Position numbers and translations under genes: made by a program. The notes below the pieces were generated by a model. The model ran no database searches. It was given only the letters and a program-made list of their open reading frames with translations, and was not told where the DNA came from. This document shows positions 18,247 through 26,726 of a stretch of 64,000 bases of DNA, in pieces; position 1 is the first letter of the stretch, and each line of letters starts with the position of its first letter. Origin of the DNA: Chitinophagaceae bacterium (GTDB taxonomy: Bacteria; Bacteroidota; Bacteroidia; Chitinophagales; Chitinophagaceae); contig JAIYAN010000005.1 in NCBI GenBank assembly GCA_027489035.1, forward strand, positions 1 through 64,000, read 5' to 3'.

Positions 18247-18600
18247 ATGAAAAGATGTAGATATTCAAAATGTAAAAAGCTATTGACAATACTTGATGAG
18301 AGCGTTGATGGCTGCTGTAATAAATTACATTCAAGATTAGCAAAACAAGAGTATAACAAATTGTATTATGGGAAATCCAAGATGAATAAAAGAATAATAT
18401 TGGTAATAAATATTTTAAAAACTTGTATTGATCAATTTGGAGAAGACACAGAATTTGATGCAAATTTTTTGGAACTATTAAAGATGGACTGGGAAATAGA
18501 AACAGACAAAGTTGTAATCCGTAATCAAGAGTACATTGCTGTTGGTCCTTACGCTTATATCGTTTCAAAGACTCAAAAAGTAAAAATTATACGCTTATGA
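18247..18600 (+). CDS. Hypothetical small island protein
   Basis: A 117-residue basic protein with a cysteine-containing N-terminus (CRYSKCKKLL...DGCCNKLH, about 4-27) that may bind a metal. The C-terminal half has alternating hydrophobic strands (RNQEYIAVGPYAYIVSKTQKVKIIRL). It overlaps the next gene by 4 bp (ATGA). I do not recognise the family. Confidence 0.5.
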   Translation: MKRCRYSKCKKLLTILDESVDGCCNKLHSRLAKQEYNKLYYGKSKMNKRIILVINILKTCIDQFGEDTEFDANFLELLKMDWEIETDKVVIRNQEYIAVGPYAYIVSKTQKVKIIRL

Positions 18601-18863
18601 ATAATCTATCAAAAAATCCAGCGTTCATGAAACGCATGGAAAACGCAGTCGAATTTAAGCCTAATGATTCTGCTGAAACAAAAACTAACTATTGGCTACT
18701 TGCTGCTCAACTTCTTGCCGCTTTAGGAGGTGCTTATTGTTTATATAAGATGACTGAGCCCCTAACAATTACTATTAATCATTATTATCTGCCGAAGCCA
18801 TTATCAGGAGAGGAGTCGACAGTTACTGAAAGTAAAAATCCTATTCAAGATACAGTGGGTTAG
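18597..18863 (+). CDS. Small single-pass membrane protein, hypothetical
   Basis: 88 residues with one clear transmembrane segment (YWLLAAQLLAALGGAYCLYKM, about 31-52), flanked by a charged N-terminus and a polar tail. The start ATGA-overlaps the preceding gene, so the three small genes at 17898-18863 form one operon, which ends in a terminator at 18891. Function unknown. Confidence 0.5.
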   Translation: MNNLSKNPAFMKRMENAVEFKPNDSAETKTNYWLLAAQLLAALGGAYCLYKMTEPLTITINHYYLPKPLSGEESTVTESKNPIQDTVG

Positions 18864-18890
18864 TTTCTTTTTTTTGTTGTTTTCTACCCA

Positions 18891-18922
18891 GGGTTTAGAT
18901 GTCATTTATCTAAGCCCTTTTT
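18891..18922 (+). terminator. Terminator after the small-gene operon
   Basis: Stem GGGTTTAGAT / ATCTAAGCCC with one wobble pair and a 7-nt loop, followed by TTTTT. It separates the mobile-element maintenance genes from the defence-like operon. Confidence 0.8.
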
Positions 18923-19008
18923 CAGTTTTTGACGTAATTTCTGCATTAATTGCCTAATTATTCACACATATTAATTTATACTACTTTTTATTGAGTCAAA
19001 TCCTTACA

Positions 19009-19037
19009 TTTGACCACATTGTCACACATTATATTTG
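19009..19037 (+). promoter_or_regulatory. Bacteroidota-type promoter before the TerB/BrxD-like operon
   Basis: TTTG (19009-19012), 17-bp spacer, TATATTTG (19030-19037), matching the -33/-7 consensus of the Bacteroidota housekeeping sigma factor. The predicted leader to the ATG at 19114 is about 70 nt. Confidence 0.6.
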
Positions 19038-19113
19038 TAATGCATCAGAATTGATGTCTGGATAATTATTTTGTTGCAACACCCTAAAATTCAAACCATT
19101 TGAAAAAATAATT

Positions 19114-20241
19114 ATGACGGAGACTACAACTAACAATCCTCTTACGGAAAAAGAAAGCAAAATTACTTACGAACAGTTTGGGAAAGAACAAGCCGAAAAT
19201 GCAAAAGGCGACCCAGAACAATTGAAAGAAAGTTTGCCAATCTTGTACCATAAAATTGTAGAAGAAGCAAAACTTGACAAAGCAAGTGTTACAAAAAAAA
19301 TCGAAAATCTTCAAAAAGAAATTGTTGATTTAGAAAATCGAAAACATAATCTCAATGCAAGTAAATCTTCTATGGAGGATGAAATTATTAATTCAGAAAA
19401 ACAAATTGATGATATTGAAAATAATAAGGGGCATAGTGAAATCGTTCCATTTGTAATTGCAGCCTTTATTACACTTTTACTTACATTTTATCTTTGGGCT
19501 TTTTATGCAGCAAGTGGTTATGCAGCTCTGAATGGTATAAAATCTGGCAGCACAGGCTTTGCTGGAATTTTCGGTGCTTTGTCAGACGCTTTTAATAAAG
19601 GTGGTTTCGTTGTTGTTATCACTGTTTTATTTCCAGTTGTATTTTTAGGTTTAGGCTTTCTTATCCATGATGCTTTAGAAAAGAAAAGCTATGGCATAAT
19701 TACAGCGTTGTTACTATTCACATTTTGTTTTGACGCAATTATCGGTTACCAAATTTCTCATCATATCTATATGAATTCATATAATGCGGGTGAGACAGAA
19801 ATCCCATGGAATGGCAAATATATTTTTGAGGACATCAATTTTTATTTGGTTTTAGCTTCGGGTTTTGTTTGTTATGTTATGTGGGGCTTCTTATTAAATT
19901 ATACATTAAATAAACAAAAAGAAATACAACCTGACATAAGAATACAAAAGCTAAAAAGAAAAATTTCTGAACTTAAAGCAGAAATCCAAAAGTGTATTGC
20001 TGAAATAAACGTCTGTAACAATAATATCGAAAAAAGTAAAAAAAATATCTCAAATTATCAAGAAGGTAAGGTTATAGTTAACATCACAAAACTTCGTTCA
20101 AATATCGGTGAATTTTTTGGCGGTTGGGGCTGGTGGGTAAGCGGCATGCGTACAACAGAAGCATCAACGCTTATGGCAAGAGCTACAATAATAAAAGATG
20201 AGTGGCTTAGTAACAAAATTTCAACATTAGAAGAAGACTAA
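19114..20241 (+). CDS. Membrane protein with flanking coiled coils, predicted defence-operon component
   Basis: 375 residues. A cytoplasmic coiled coil (about 55-103) precedes four hydrophobic segments (about 110-130, 166-186, 194-214 and 245-267), and a second coiled coil (about 268-320) follows. No enzymatic motif is visible and I do not recognise a family. It is the first gene after the operon promoter and lies 10 bp before a VWA-like membrane protein, so the two may form a membrane complex that the TerB, ATPase, helicase and RmuC products dock on. That is inference from the operon. Confidence 0.6.
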   Translation: MTETTTNNPLTEKESKITYEQFGKEQAENAKGDPEQLKESLPILYHKIVEEAKLDKASVTKKIENLQKEIVDLENRKHNLNASKSSMEDEIINSEKQIDDIENNKGHSEIVPFVIAAFITLLLTFYLWAFYAASGYAALNGIKSGSTGFAGIFGALSDAFNKGGFVVVITVLFPVVFLGLGFLIHDALEKKSYGIITALLLFTFCFDAIIGYQISHHIYMNSYNAGETEIPWNGKYIFEDINFYLVLASGFVCYVMWGFLLNYTLNKQKEIQPDIRIQKLKRKISELKAEIQKCIAEINVCNNNIEKSKKNISNYQEGKVIVNITKLRSNIGEFFGGWGWWVSGMRTTEASTLMARATIIKDEWLSNKISTLEED

Positions 20242-20251
20242 CCTGATTTAC

Positions 20252-21301
20252 ATGAAAGGAAATAAAAAACCGCTAATTTATTTATTAGCATTCGTAGTGA
20301 TTTTTGCATTTTTTATATTTATTCTACTTCGTCCTTCCACACAATCGAAAGCAATTAAAGAAATAAAAACCTGTGCAAATATAGAAGATGTAAAATCGAC
20401 GTGGTACAAATATCGGACAGAGTTATTGGAAGATGATGACTTTTGCCAAGCCGCAAGAGATCAACTAACATCATTCAACTTGAAACAGACTGAAATTGCA
20501 GAAATTAAAAAGTGGCTACCATCTAAAACAAAAAACCTGAACGTTATTGTTGTTCCTGATTTATCTCTACGTATTAAAGATTCTGCAAATAATCCTGAAC
20601 AAATTAAAAATGACACAGCTCTTCTTAATAAAATTTGGAGTTCCTTCAAGAATAATGTTCGACTTAAAATGAACACAAAAGATAGGCTGATAATTGATGT
20701 TGCAGACCCTTCGCAAGCTCAAGATCAATTCGGCTCTTTTGCAAATAATCTTTTATTTGATTTATCCGACCACAAAAACAAATCAAATCGTTTGTTCTTT
20801 ACAAATGAAATTCAAACAAGATTTTCAAGCAACATAAGCCAGCTCTATAATGTAGCATCTCAGCAAACATCAGGAGCAGACTATGTGTATTATTTCAGTG
20901 AAAAACTACCAACAAGAATAAAGAAATCAACACTTGACGATGATTACAGAAACATTTTACTCATTCTTACAGATGGTTATTTAGAAATTAATAATGGGAG
21001 TTCTGTAATTTCTATTTCGCCTACACCTGCAAAGCTCAAAGATTATTGCTCTTCGGGGGTTCTTAATTACTGTTTACCTAAGCAAACAATAGATCTATCT
21101 TTCTCAAATTTAGAAATCTATTTATTTGAAATTAACGAAAGACAAAGTGGAAAAAGTTGCGATTATAGAGGTTTAAAAAAATGGTGGACAGAATGGTTTA
21201 AGAGTATGAATATTTCCAACACCAATGAAGACTTTTTCTTTAGACGACAAGACGCTATTAGCTTGACACAAAAACAGATTGAAACAATATTTAGCCATTA
21301 A
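20252..21301 (+). CDS. Membrane-anchored VWA-like protein
   Basis: 349 residues. One N-terminal helix (about 7-26) anchors a soluble domain. The stretch NVIVVPDLSLRIKD (about 91-104) resembles a MIDAS strand with a degenerate DxSxS, and NILLILTDGYLEINNG (about 230-245) resembles the VWA TDG strand; together they suggest a metal-binding von Willebrand A fold. Sequence families of this kind accompany TerB proteins in predicted Ter-type stress or defence systems. The fold is a motif-level call, and the partner is unknown. Confidence 0.55.
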   Translation: MKGNKKPLIYLLAFVVIFAFFIFILLRPSTQSKAIKEIKTCANIEDVKSTWYKYRTELLEDDDFCQAARDQLTSFNLKQTEIAEIKKWLPSKTKNLNVIVVPDLSLRIKDSANNPEQIKNDTALLNKIWSSFKNNVRLKMNTKDRLIIDVADPSQAQDQFGSFANNLLFDLSDHKNKSNRLFFTNEIQTRFSSNISQLYNVASQQTSGADYVYYFSEKLPTRIKKSTLDDDYRNILLILTDGYLEINNGSSVISISPTPAKLKDYCSSGVLNYCLPKQTIDLSFSNLEIYLFEINERQSGKSCDYRGLKKWWTEWFKSMNISNTNEDFFFRRQDAISLTQKQIETIFSH

Positions 21302-21320
21302 TAACTTTTTTATATTTTAA

Positions 21321-23288
21321 ATGACAATAGTAATAGTAATTGTGATAGTATTTTTTGTAGTTTTTGTAATATCTGGCAAGAAGAATATGACATCGCCTCC
21401 ATCGACACAGAATTACAAGAAACAGAACACCGAAGAAGAACTGCAATCGGAAAAGGTGCAAAGTCTTTTAAAAAATATCAAAATTACCGTGACAACAACT
21501 AATTCAAATCATCAAGACGATTCAATTATTGATGTTACAGATCAATCCTATACTATAATCTCAAATAGTACTTTAAAAAAATATCCTAATGGTGTCCCAT
21601 ATTGGGCACACCACTATGTTTATTCCTATTCTGAAATTAATAGTGCGTCAATTGAACAAAAAAAGTTTTATGAAATATTTAAAATAAGTTTCTTAAATGG
21701 TGATTATTTTGATTTAGAAGGCAACAGCAATTATGCTTTCATTTTACTATTTGATTTATTAAATGAATATGAAAGTCATAAAGACACATCTAAACTTGAG
21801 AGTCAACTAAAAACCTTAGGGCAATGCTATCCCAAAACAAAATCCTATGCAGTATCTTTCTTGATTCAAAAATTGGAGGATAATGGCGACAATGAAGCAG
21901 TATCAAGGCTAAGAACATATGATAGTTATGGTTATCAAAACTACAATATAGATTACGACTATTGGAGGTTAGGAAGTAAATACAAAACCAAACTTAATCT
22001 GAGTGATGAGGAAGTTAATCTTTTAAACAAACTATGGTATCCTACTAATAACTTTTGTAGTATTGAATTTTGTTGTCTTGAAATTCTAAAGCTTTATATT
22101 TCTGTAATTGCTGAGTTAAAAGCTAATTATATTGCAGAAGGGACAACAATTGAAGCTCAATTCCTTGAGGTTGCGGATGTAATTGCAAGAAAACATTTTA
22201 AATACAAGAATGGAAGTCAAAATTACAAATTTTGCATTGAAACAACACCCAATGAATTTTACCCTCACATTTTCAAGCATTGCGAAAATGCAGTTCGTGA
22301 ATATTACGGACATAAGAGAAAAATAAACACAGATACGTATTACACCTCATCAGAAGTAAAAACGGAATTTGAAACTAAAATAATCTCAAAAGTTTCAGGA
22401 TTAATATCAAGACTTATTTCTAAAGTTTCTACACCTGATGAAGCCACAGAAATTGAATTGAATTCACAAAGTACTAATCGTTGGAAAATAAAGTTTGAAG
22501 AGTTAACAACACACTATAATGAAAAACCTAAAGATTTTATTGATTCAATTGTAAATCTTGGAAAACTAAACAAAAAAAATCCTTCAATAGAAAATATATT
22601 TTTTGAAGCTTCGAAATTCATTGCAAAATATGACAAAGAATCAGCTCTTGCACTTTACGTTCATTATTTATATCACGATTTAAAGTCAGCTACTTTTGAC
22701 AATAAACAACTCACTAAAACTATACAGAAAAGTTTATTCAAAACGAATGAGCAACTACATGATTTTGAAATTATTGTTAGTGAATTAATTAAAGACAAAG
22801 ATTTAGAAAAGGCTTTAATAAATGTTTCCAAAGTTTATGAAGTGAAACGGAAGAAAATACAACTTGATTCCGCTTCAATAAAAGAAGTTCAGCAACAACA
22901 TTCCGGAACAGTTGAATTGCTTAATGAATATTTAAAAGATGATTTTGAAGATGAGAACAATTCTATAAAGTCGCAAGAAATAAACAATGAAGAAATAAAA
23001 ATCGAAATAACACAAAAAAGTGAAAATACAGTTGATTCCGCTTTTCTAAGTAGCTTGTCATTTTCTCCAATACATTTATCTGCATTGGAGCTTTTCACAA
23101 AGTCTAATTTTTCAGTTCCACAAAGCGAAATTGAAGTATTTGCAAAATCAAAAGGCATCTTTAAAAATCAATTAATAGAAAGTATTAATGAAACCTGTTA
23201 CGATTTATTAGATGACGTATTGATTGAGGAAGAAGATGATTATTACACTATAAACACAAACTATTTTAAAAGAATTTCTCTACAATGA
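21321..23288 (+). CDS. TerB_N/TerB_C domain protein, membrane anchored
   Basis: 655 residues. An N-terminal hydrophobic helix (2-19) precedes a TerB_N domain with its hallmark VPYWAHHYVYSYSEINSAS and the NGDYFDLEGNSNYAFILLFDLLNEYE block (about 93-155). The last 80 residues (LSFSPIHLSALELFTK...YDLLDDVLIEEEDDYYTINTNYFKRI) match TerB_C. TerB domains bind metal and are named after tellurite resistance; in Bacteroidota the TerB_N/TerB_C form often sits beside BrxC/D-type ATPases and helicases. It overlaps the ATPase gene by 4 bp (ATGA), so production is probably coupled. Confidence 0.8.
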   Translation: MTIVIVIVIVFFVVFVISGKKNMTSPPSTQNYKKQNTEEELQSEKVQSLLKNIKITVTTTNSNHQDDSIIDVTDQSYTIISNSTLKKYPNGVPYWAHHYVYSYSEINSASIEQKKFYEIFKISFLNGDYFDLEGNSNYAFILLFDLLNEYESHKDTSKLESQLKTLGQCYPKTKSYAVSFLIQKLEDNGDNEAVSRLRTYDSYGYQNYNIDYDYWRLGSKYKTKLNLSDEEVNLLNKLWYPTNNFCSIEFCCLEILKLYISVIAELKANYIAEGTTIEAQFLEVADVIARKHFKYKNGSQNYKFCIETTPNEFYPHIFKHCENAVREYYGHKRKINTDTYYTSSEVKTEFETKIISKVSGLISRLISKVSTPDEATEIELNSQSTNRWKIKFEELTTHYNEKPKDFIDSIVNLGKLNKKNPSIENIFFEASKFIAKYDKESALALYVHYLYHDLKSATFDNKQLTKTIQKSLFKTNEQLHDFEIIVSELIKDKDLEKALINVSKVYEVKRKKIQLDSASIKEVQQQHSGTVELLNEYLKDDFEDENNSIKSQEINNEEIKIEITQKSENTVDSAFLSSLSFSPIHLSALELFTKSNFSVPQSEIEVFAKSKGIFKNQLIESINETCYDLLDDVLIEEEDDYYTINTNYFKRISLQ

Positions 23289-24598
23289 TAGATAATATTA
23301 AACCTAAAGAAGCCACATCAATTATCAATTCGTTAATTGGTGGAGTAGTTCCAAAAATCGGAGTTCAACATATTACCGTTGGGCGTTCGGAAGAAATAAA
23401 TGCCGTTGTTACAGCATTAGAAGATGTAAAAAATGGGCATAGTATGGTGAAATTCTGGATAGGCGATTTTGGTTCAGGAAAATCATTTATGCTGCATTTG
23501 CTTAACACTGTTGCCTTGAAACAGAAATTTGTTGTAGCCAACGCCGACTTTACTCCGGACAATCGTTTATATTCAAATGACGGAAAAGGGGTTGCACTAT
23601 ATTCTGCTATTATGGACAATGTGTCAATTCAAACAAAGCCAGAAGGAGGTGCATTGCCAACTTTATTGGAAAAGTGGATTGAGCAAATTATAACCAAAAC
23701 TGCTGATGAAAATAAAATTTCATTAACAGATATCCGTAATGAACAATACTTGAATCTGATTCAAAATGACATTATGAAAACAATCAATGAAATTACAGAT
23801 GTGGGTGGTTTCGACTTTGGAATGGTTGTAATGAAATATTACGAAGGATACATAAAAGATGATGAACAACTAAGGAGAAATGCTTTAAAATGGCTAAAAG
23901 GTGAATACAGAACAAAAACGGAGGCAAAACAAGACTTAGGAGTTAGAGAAGTAATTAATGATTTGAATTACTATGATATGCTGAAAAACTTCTGTAAACT
24001 CTTTGTTAGTATGGGATATAGCGGATTCATGGTTAATTTAGATGAAGCAATAAATCTTTATAAAATTTCAACTTCTGTAATGAGGGAGAAAAATTACGAG
24101 AAAATACTCACCATCTACAACGATTGCTTCCAAGGAAAAGTAGCAAATCTGTTTTTTAATTTTGCAGGCACTAAAGAAGTTTTAGAAAACGAACGCAGAG
24201 GGCTTTTTAGTTATAATGCATTAAAATCAAGACTTCTTACTAATAAATTTGAGACAACAGAAATAAGAGATTTTGCACAGCCTGTCATTCGTTTAATGCC
24301 GCTTGACCACAACGAAATATTTGTACTGCTTAAGAAATTGAAAGCAATTTTCGACTACAATTATAAAACTGAAATTTCAATAACTGATAACGAAATTCAC
24401 CAGTTTATGGAGGAGCTATTTAACAAGCCAGGTGCATCAGAATTTTTAACTCCAAGAGAAGTAATTAGGGACTTTTTAAATATTCTAAACATTATCAGGC
24501 AAAATCCAACAGTCGATAAAAAGAAACTATTTGGTGAACTTGAAATTTCAGATGAAAGACCTAATGAAATTTCTTTAGACAACATTGAAGAATTATAA
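23285..24598 (+). CDS. BrxC/BrxD-like P-loop ATPase (DUF2791 family)
   Basis: 437 residues. Walker A is IGDFGSGKSFMLHLL (about 59-73). A Walker B-like VNLDEAINLYKI lies near residue 250. The N-terminus (EATSIINSLIGGVVPKIGVQHITVGRSEEI) matches the BREX BrxD/BrxC ATP-binding family, and the length fits BrxD. In BREX types that carry brxD, this gene is paired with a brxHI helicase, as here. No PglZ, PglX or BrxL is present, so this is not a standard BREX locus. It ends TAATG, overlapping the helicase start by one base. Confidence 0.8.
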   Translation: MIDNIKPKEATSIINSLIGGVVPKIGVQHITVGRSEEINAVVTALEDVKNGHSMVKFWIGDFGSGKSFMLHLLNTVALKQKFVVANADFTPDNRLYSNDGKGVALYSAIMDNVSIQTKPEGGALPTLLEKWIEQIITKTADENKISLTDIRNEQYLNLIQNDIMKTINEITDVGGFDFGMVVMKYYEGYIKDDEQLRRNALKWLKGEYRTKTEAKQDLGVREVINDLNYYDMLKNFCKLFVSMGYSGFMVNLDEAINLYKISTSVMREKNYEKILTIYNDCFQGKVANLFFNFAGTKEVLENERRGLFSYNALKSRLLTNKFETTEIRDFAQPVIRLMPLDHNEIFVLLKKLKAIFDYNYKTEISITDNEIHQFMEELFNKPGASEFLTPREVIRDFLNILNIIRQNPTVDKKKLFGELEISDERPNEISLDNIEEL

Positions 24599-26724
24599 TG
24601 TCATTTGATTTACTTTCAGAACCAATACGAAAATTTATTCGTGATAAGGGCTGGACGCAATTGCGGCCAATTCAAACAGCAGCTATTGCCAAAATCTTAG
24701 CATCTGATGAGAATTTTATATTGGCATCAAGGACTGCTTCGGGAAAAACAGAAGCAGCATTTTTACCTATTCTTTCAAAAGTTAATTTCAATGATTCAGG
24801 GGTTCAGGTTCTTTACATTTCGCCATTGATAGCTTTAATTAATGACCAATTTTATCGCATTGAAGAACTTTGCAAAAATCTTGATGTAACAGTCACTAAG
24901 TGGCATGGTGAAGCAAATAAAACACTCAAAGAAAAAATAATTAAAAATCCAAACGGAATTGTTTTAATTACGCCAGAATCATTGGAGGCAATGTTTGTAA
25001 ACAAACCTTACAATGTGAAGCAATTGTTTTCAAACTTAAAGTATGTAGTAATTGATGAGATACACTCATTTATTGGAACTGACAGAGGGATTCAATTGAA
25101 ATCAATTTTGTCAAGATTGCAATTAGTAAATAATAAATCTTTCAGTATTGTTGGACTTTCTGCAACAATTGGCGATTACGATGAAGCAAAAAAGTTCACA
25201 GGAAATGAACTAAACACTAAAGTTTTGTTAGACAGAACAGCGAAAGAAATAAATGCAGTGTTCCGTTATTTCAAAAACAAGAATGAGGAATTGCCTTTAG
25301 AGCTGTTGAAAGATTTATACATTGAAACCAAAGACAACAAAGTTTTAATTTTTCCTAACAGCAGAGGGCGAGCGGAAGAAGTTGCCGTTAAACTCAAAAA
25401 GATTTCGGATAGAGTAAATGGACAATCAAACTATTTCTCACATCATTCATCAGTTGACAAAGAAGTAAGGGAGTATGTAGAATATTTTGCAAAGAATAAC
25501 AATAGACAGAACTTTTGTATTTCCTGCACATCAACTTTAGAATTAGGAATTGACATTGGAACTGTTGATGAAGTTGTTCAGATTGATGCAACACATAGCA
25601 TAGCTTCATTAATTCAAAGAGTTGGCAGAAGCGGACGTAAAGAAGGAGAAAGCAGCAACTTGTTTTTATATGCAACCAACGAATGGAGTTTGTTACAATC
25701 TTTAGCTTGTTGGTTGTTGTATAAAGAAGGATTTATTGAGCCCCCATTATCAACTGCAAAGCCGTATGATATTTTGCTTCACCAAGCATTATCAATTGCC
25801 AAAGGACATTCAGGAATACTTTTAACTGATTTGATAAAGCAATTAAAAGAGAATTTTACTTTTAATCAAATTGAATTGTCTGACATTGAAGAAATACTAA
25901 ATCACTTAATCGAAATTGATATTTTAGAAAAACTTCAACATGAAGTAATAATTGGAGTTGAAGGAGAGAAAATTGTAAACAGCAGAGATTTTTACAGTGT
26001 ATTCAATACAGAAGAAAATTTTAAAGTTGTAAATTCTGGTAATACAATTGGAGAAGTTCCTTTCTCACCGCAAATTAAAGAAGATGAAAATATTTTGTTG
26101 GCGGCAAAAATTTGGAAAATAAAGTTGATTGATTTCAAGTCAAAAAAGATTGAAGTAACACCAGCTAAAGATGGAAAAAAGCCAATGTTCTTTGGTGGCG
26201 ATGCTATAATTAACTCAAGAATAAGAGAGAAAATGTTTGAGATTCTTTATGGCAAAATTGATTATGATTTTTTAGATCAGCAAAGTTGCGATGAAATTGA
26301 AATTATGCGCAAAGATTTTTCAGTTTTCAATATTCTAAACTTGAAAACTGACAGACCATTACTAAAAACAGAAAGGCATTTACAACTTTTTACTTTCACA
26401 GGGACAAGAATAAATCGAACCTTACAAATGTTACTAAACATTGCAGGAATTGAAAACGACCTTGACGAAAATAGCAGTTCATTTTACTTTGAAGTTTCCA
26501 AACAAGAACTATTAGCAAAGTGGAATTCATTATCACAGCCATTTGCAGAAATTGACACACATATCACTAACTTATTTGAGTCAAAACCTGCGCTATTGAA
26601 CTTTTCAAAATGGGGATATTATCTCCCTCAAACGTTTCAAGTAAAACTTATCAAGGATAAATATTTTGACATACCAAATACAGAACAGCTTTTAACTTTA
26701 ATACAACCAATAGAAAATATTTAA
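24598..26724 (+). CDS. DEAD/DEAH-box helicase, Lhr/BrxHI-like
   Basis: 708 residues, SF2 helicase. Seen: Q-motif-like LRPIQTAAIAKIL, motif I SRTASGKTEAAF (about 43-54), motif II DEIHSF (about 152), motif III GLSATIGDY, motif V TLELGIDIGTVDEVVQID and motif VI QRVGRSGRKEG (about 340). The long C-terminus has no recognisable nuclease motif. The pairing with the BrxD-like ATPase and TerB, and the absence of a methylase, suggest DNA translocation or unwinding within a modification-independent defence system. Confidence 0.85.
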   Translation: MSFDLLSEPIRKFIRDKGWTQLRPIQTAAIAKILASDENFILASRTASGKTEAAFLPILSKVNFNDSGVQVLYISPLIALINDQFYRIEELCKNLDVTVTKWHGEANKTLKEKIIKNPNGIVLITPESLEAMFVNKPYNVKQLFSNLKYVVIDEIHSFIGTDRGIQLKSILSRLQLVNNKSFSIVGLSATIGDYDEAKKFTGNELNTKVLLDRTAKEINAVFRYFKNKNEELPLELLKDLYIETKDNKVLIFPNSRGRAEEVAVKLKKISDRVNGQSNYFSHHSSVDKEVREYVEYFAKNNNRQNFCISCTSTLELGIDIGTVDEVVQIDATHSIASLIQRVGRSGRKEGESSNLFLYATNEWSLLQSLACWLLYKEGFIEPPLSTAKPYDILLHQALSIAKGHSGILLTDLIKQLKENFTFNQIELSDIEEILNHLIEIDILEKLQHEVIIGVEGEKIVNSRDFYSVFNTEENFKVVNSGNTIGEVPFSPQIKEDENILLAAKIWKIKLIDFKSKKIEVTPAKDGKKPMFFGGDAIINSRIREKMFEILYGKIDYDFLDQQSCDEIEIMRKDFSVFNILNLKTDRPLLKTERHLQLFTFTGTRINRTLQMLLNIAGIENDLDENSSSFYFEVSKQELLAKWNSLSQPFAEIDTHITNLFESKPALLNFSKWGYYLPQTFQVKLIKDKYFDIPNTEQLLTLIQPIENI

Positions 26725-26726
26725 CC

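Noticed and set aside
18221..18568. 115-residue minus-strand open frame
   Set aside because: Antisense to the small genes at 17898-18600, rich in Leu/Ile/Phe from A-rich codons on the other strand.
23285..26724. Reading the ATPase/helicase pair as a BREX locus
   Set aside because: BREX needs PglZ and usually a methylase and BrxL or similar; none is present between 14965 and 39531.
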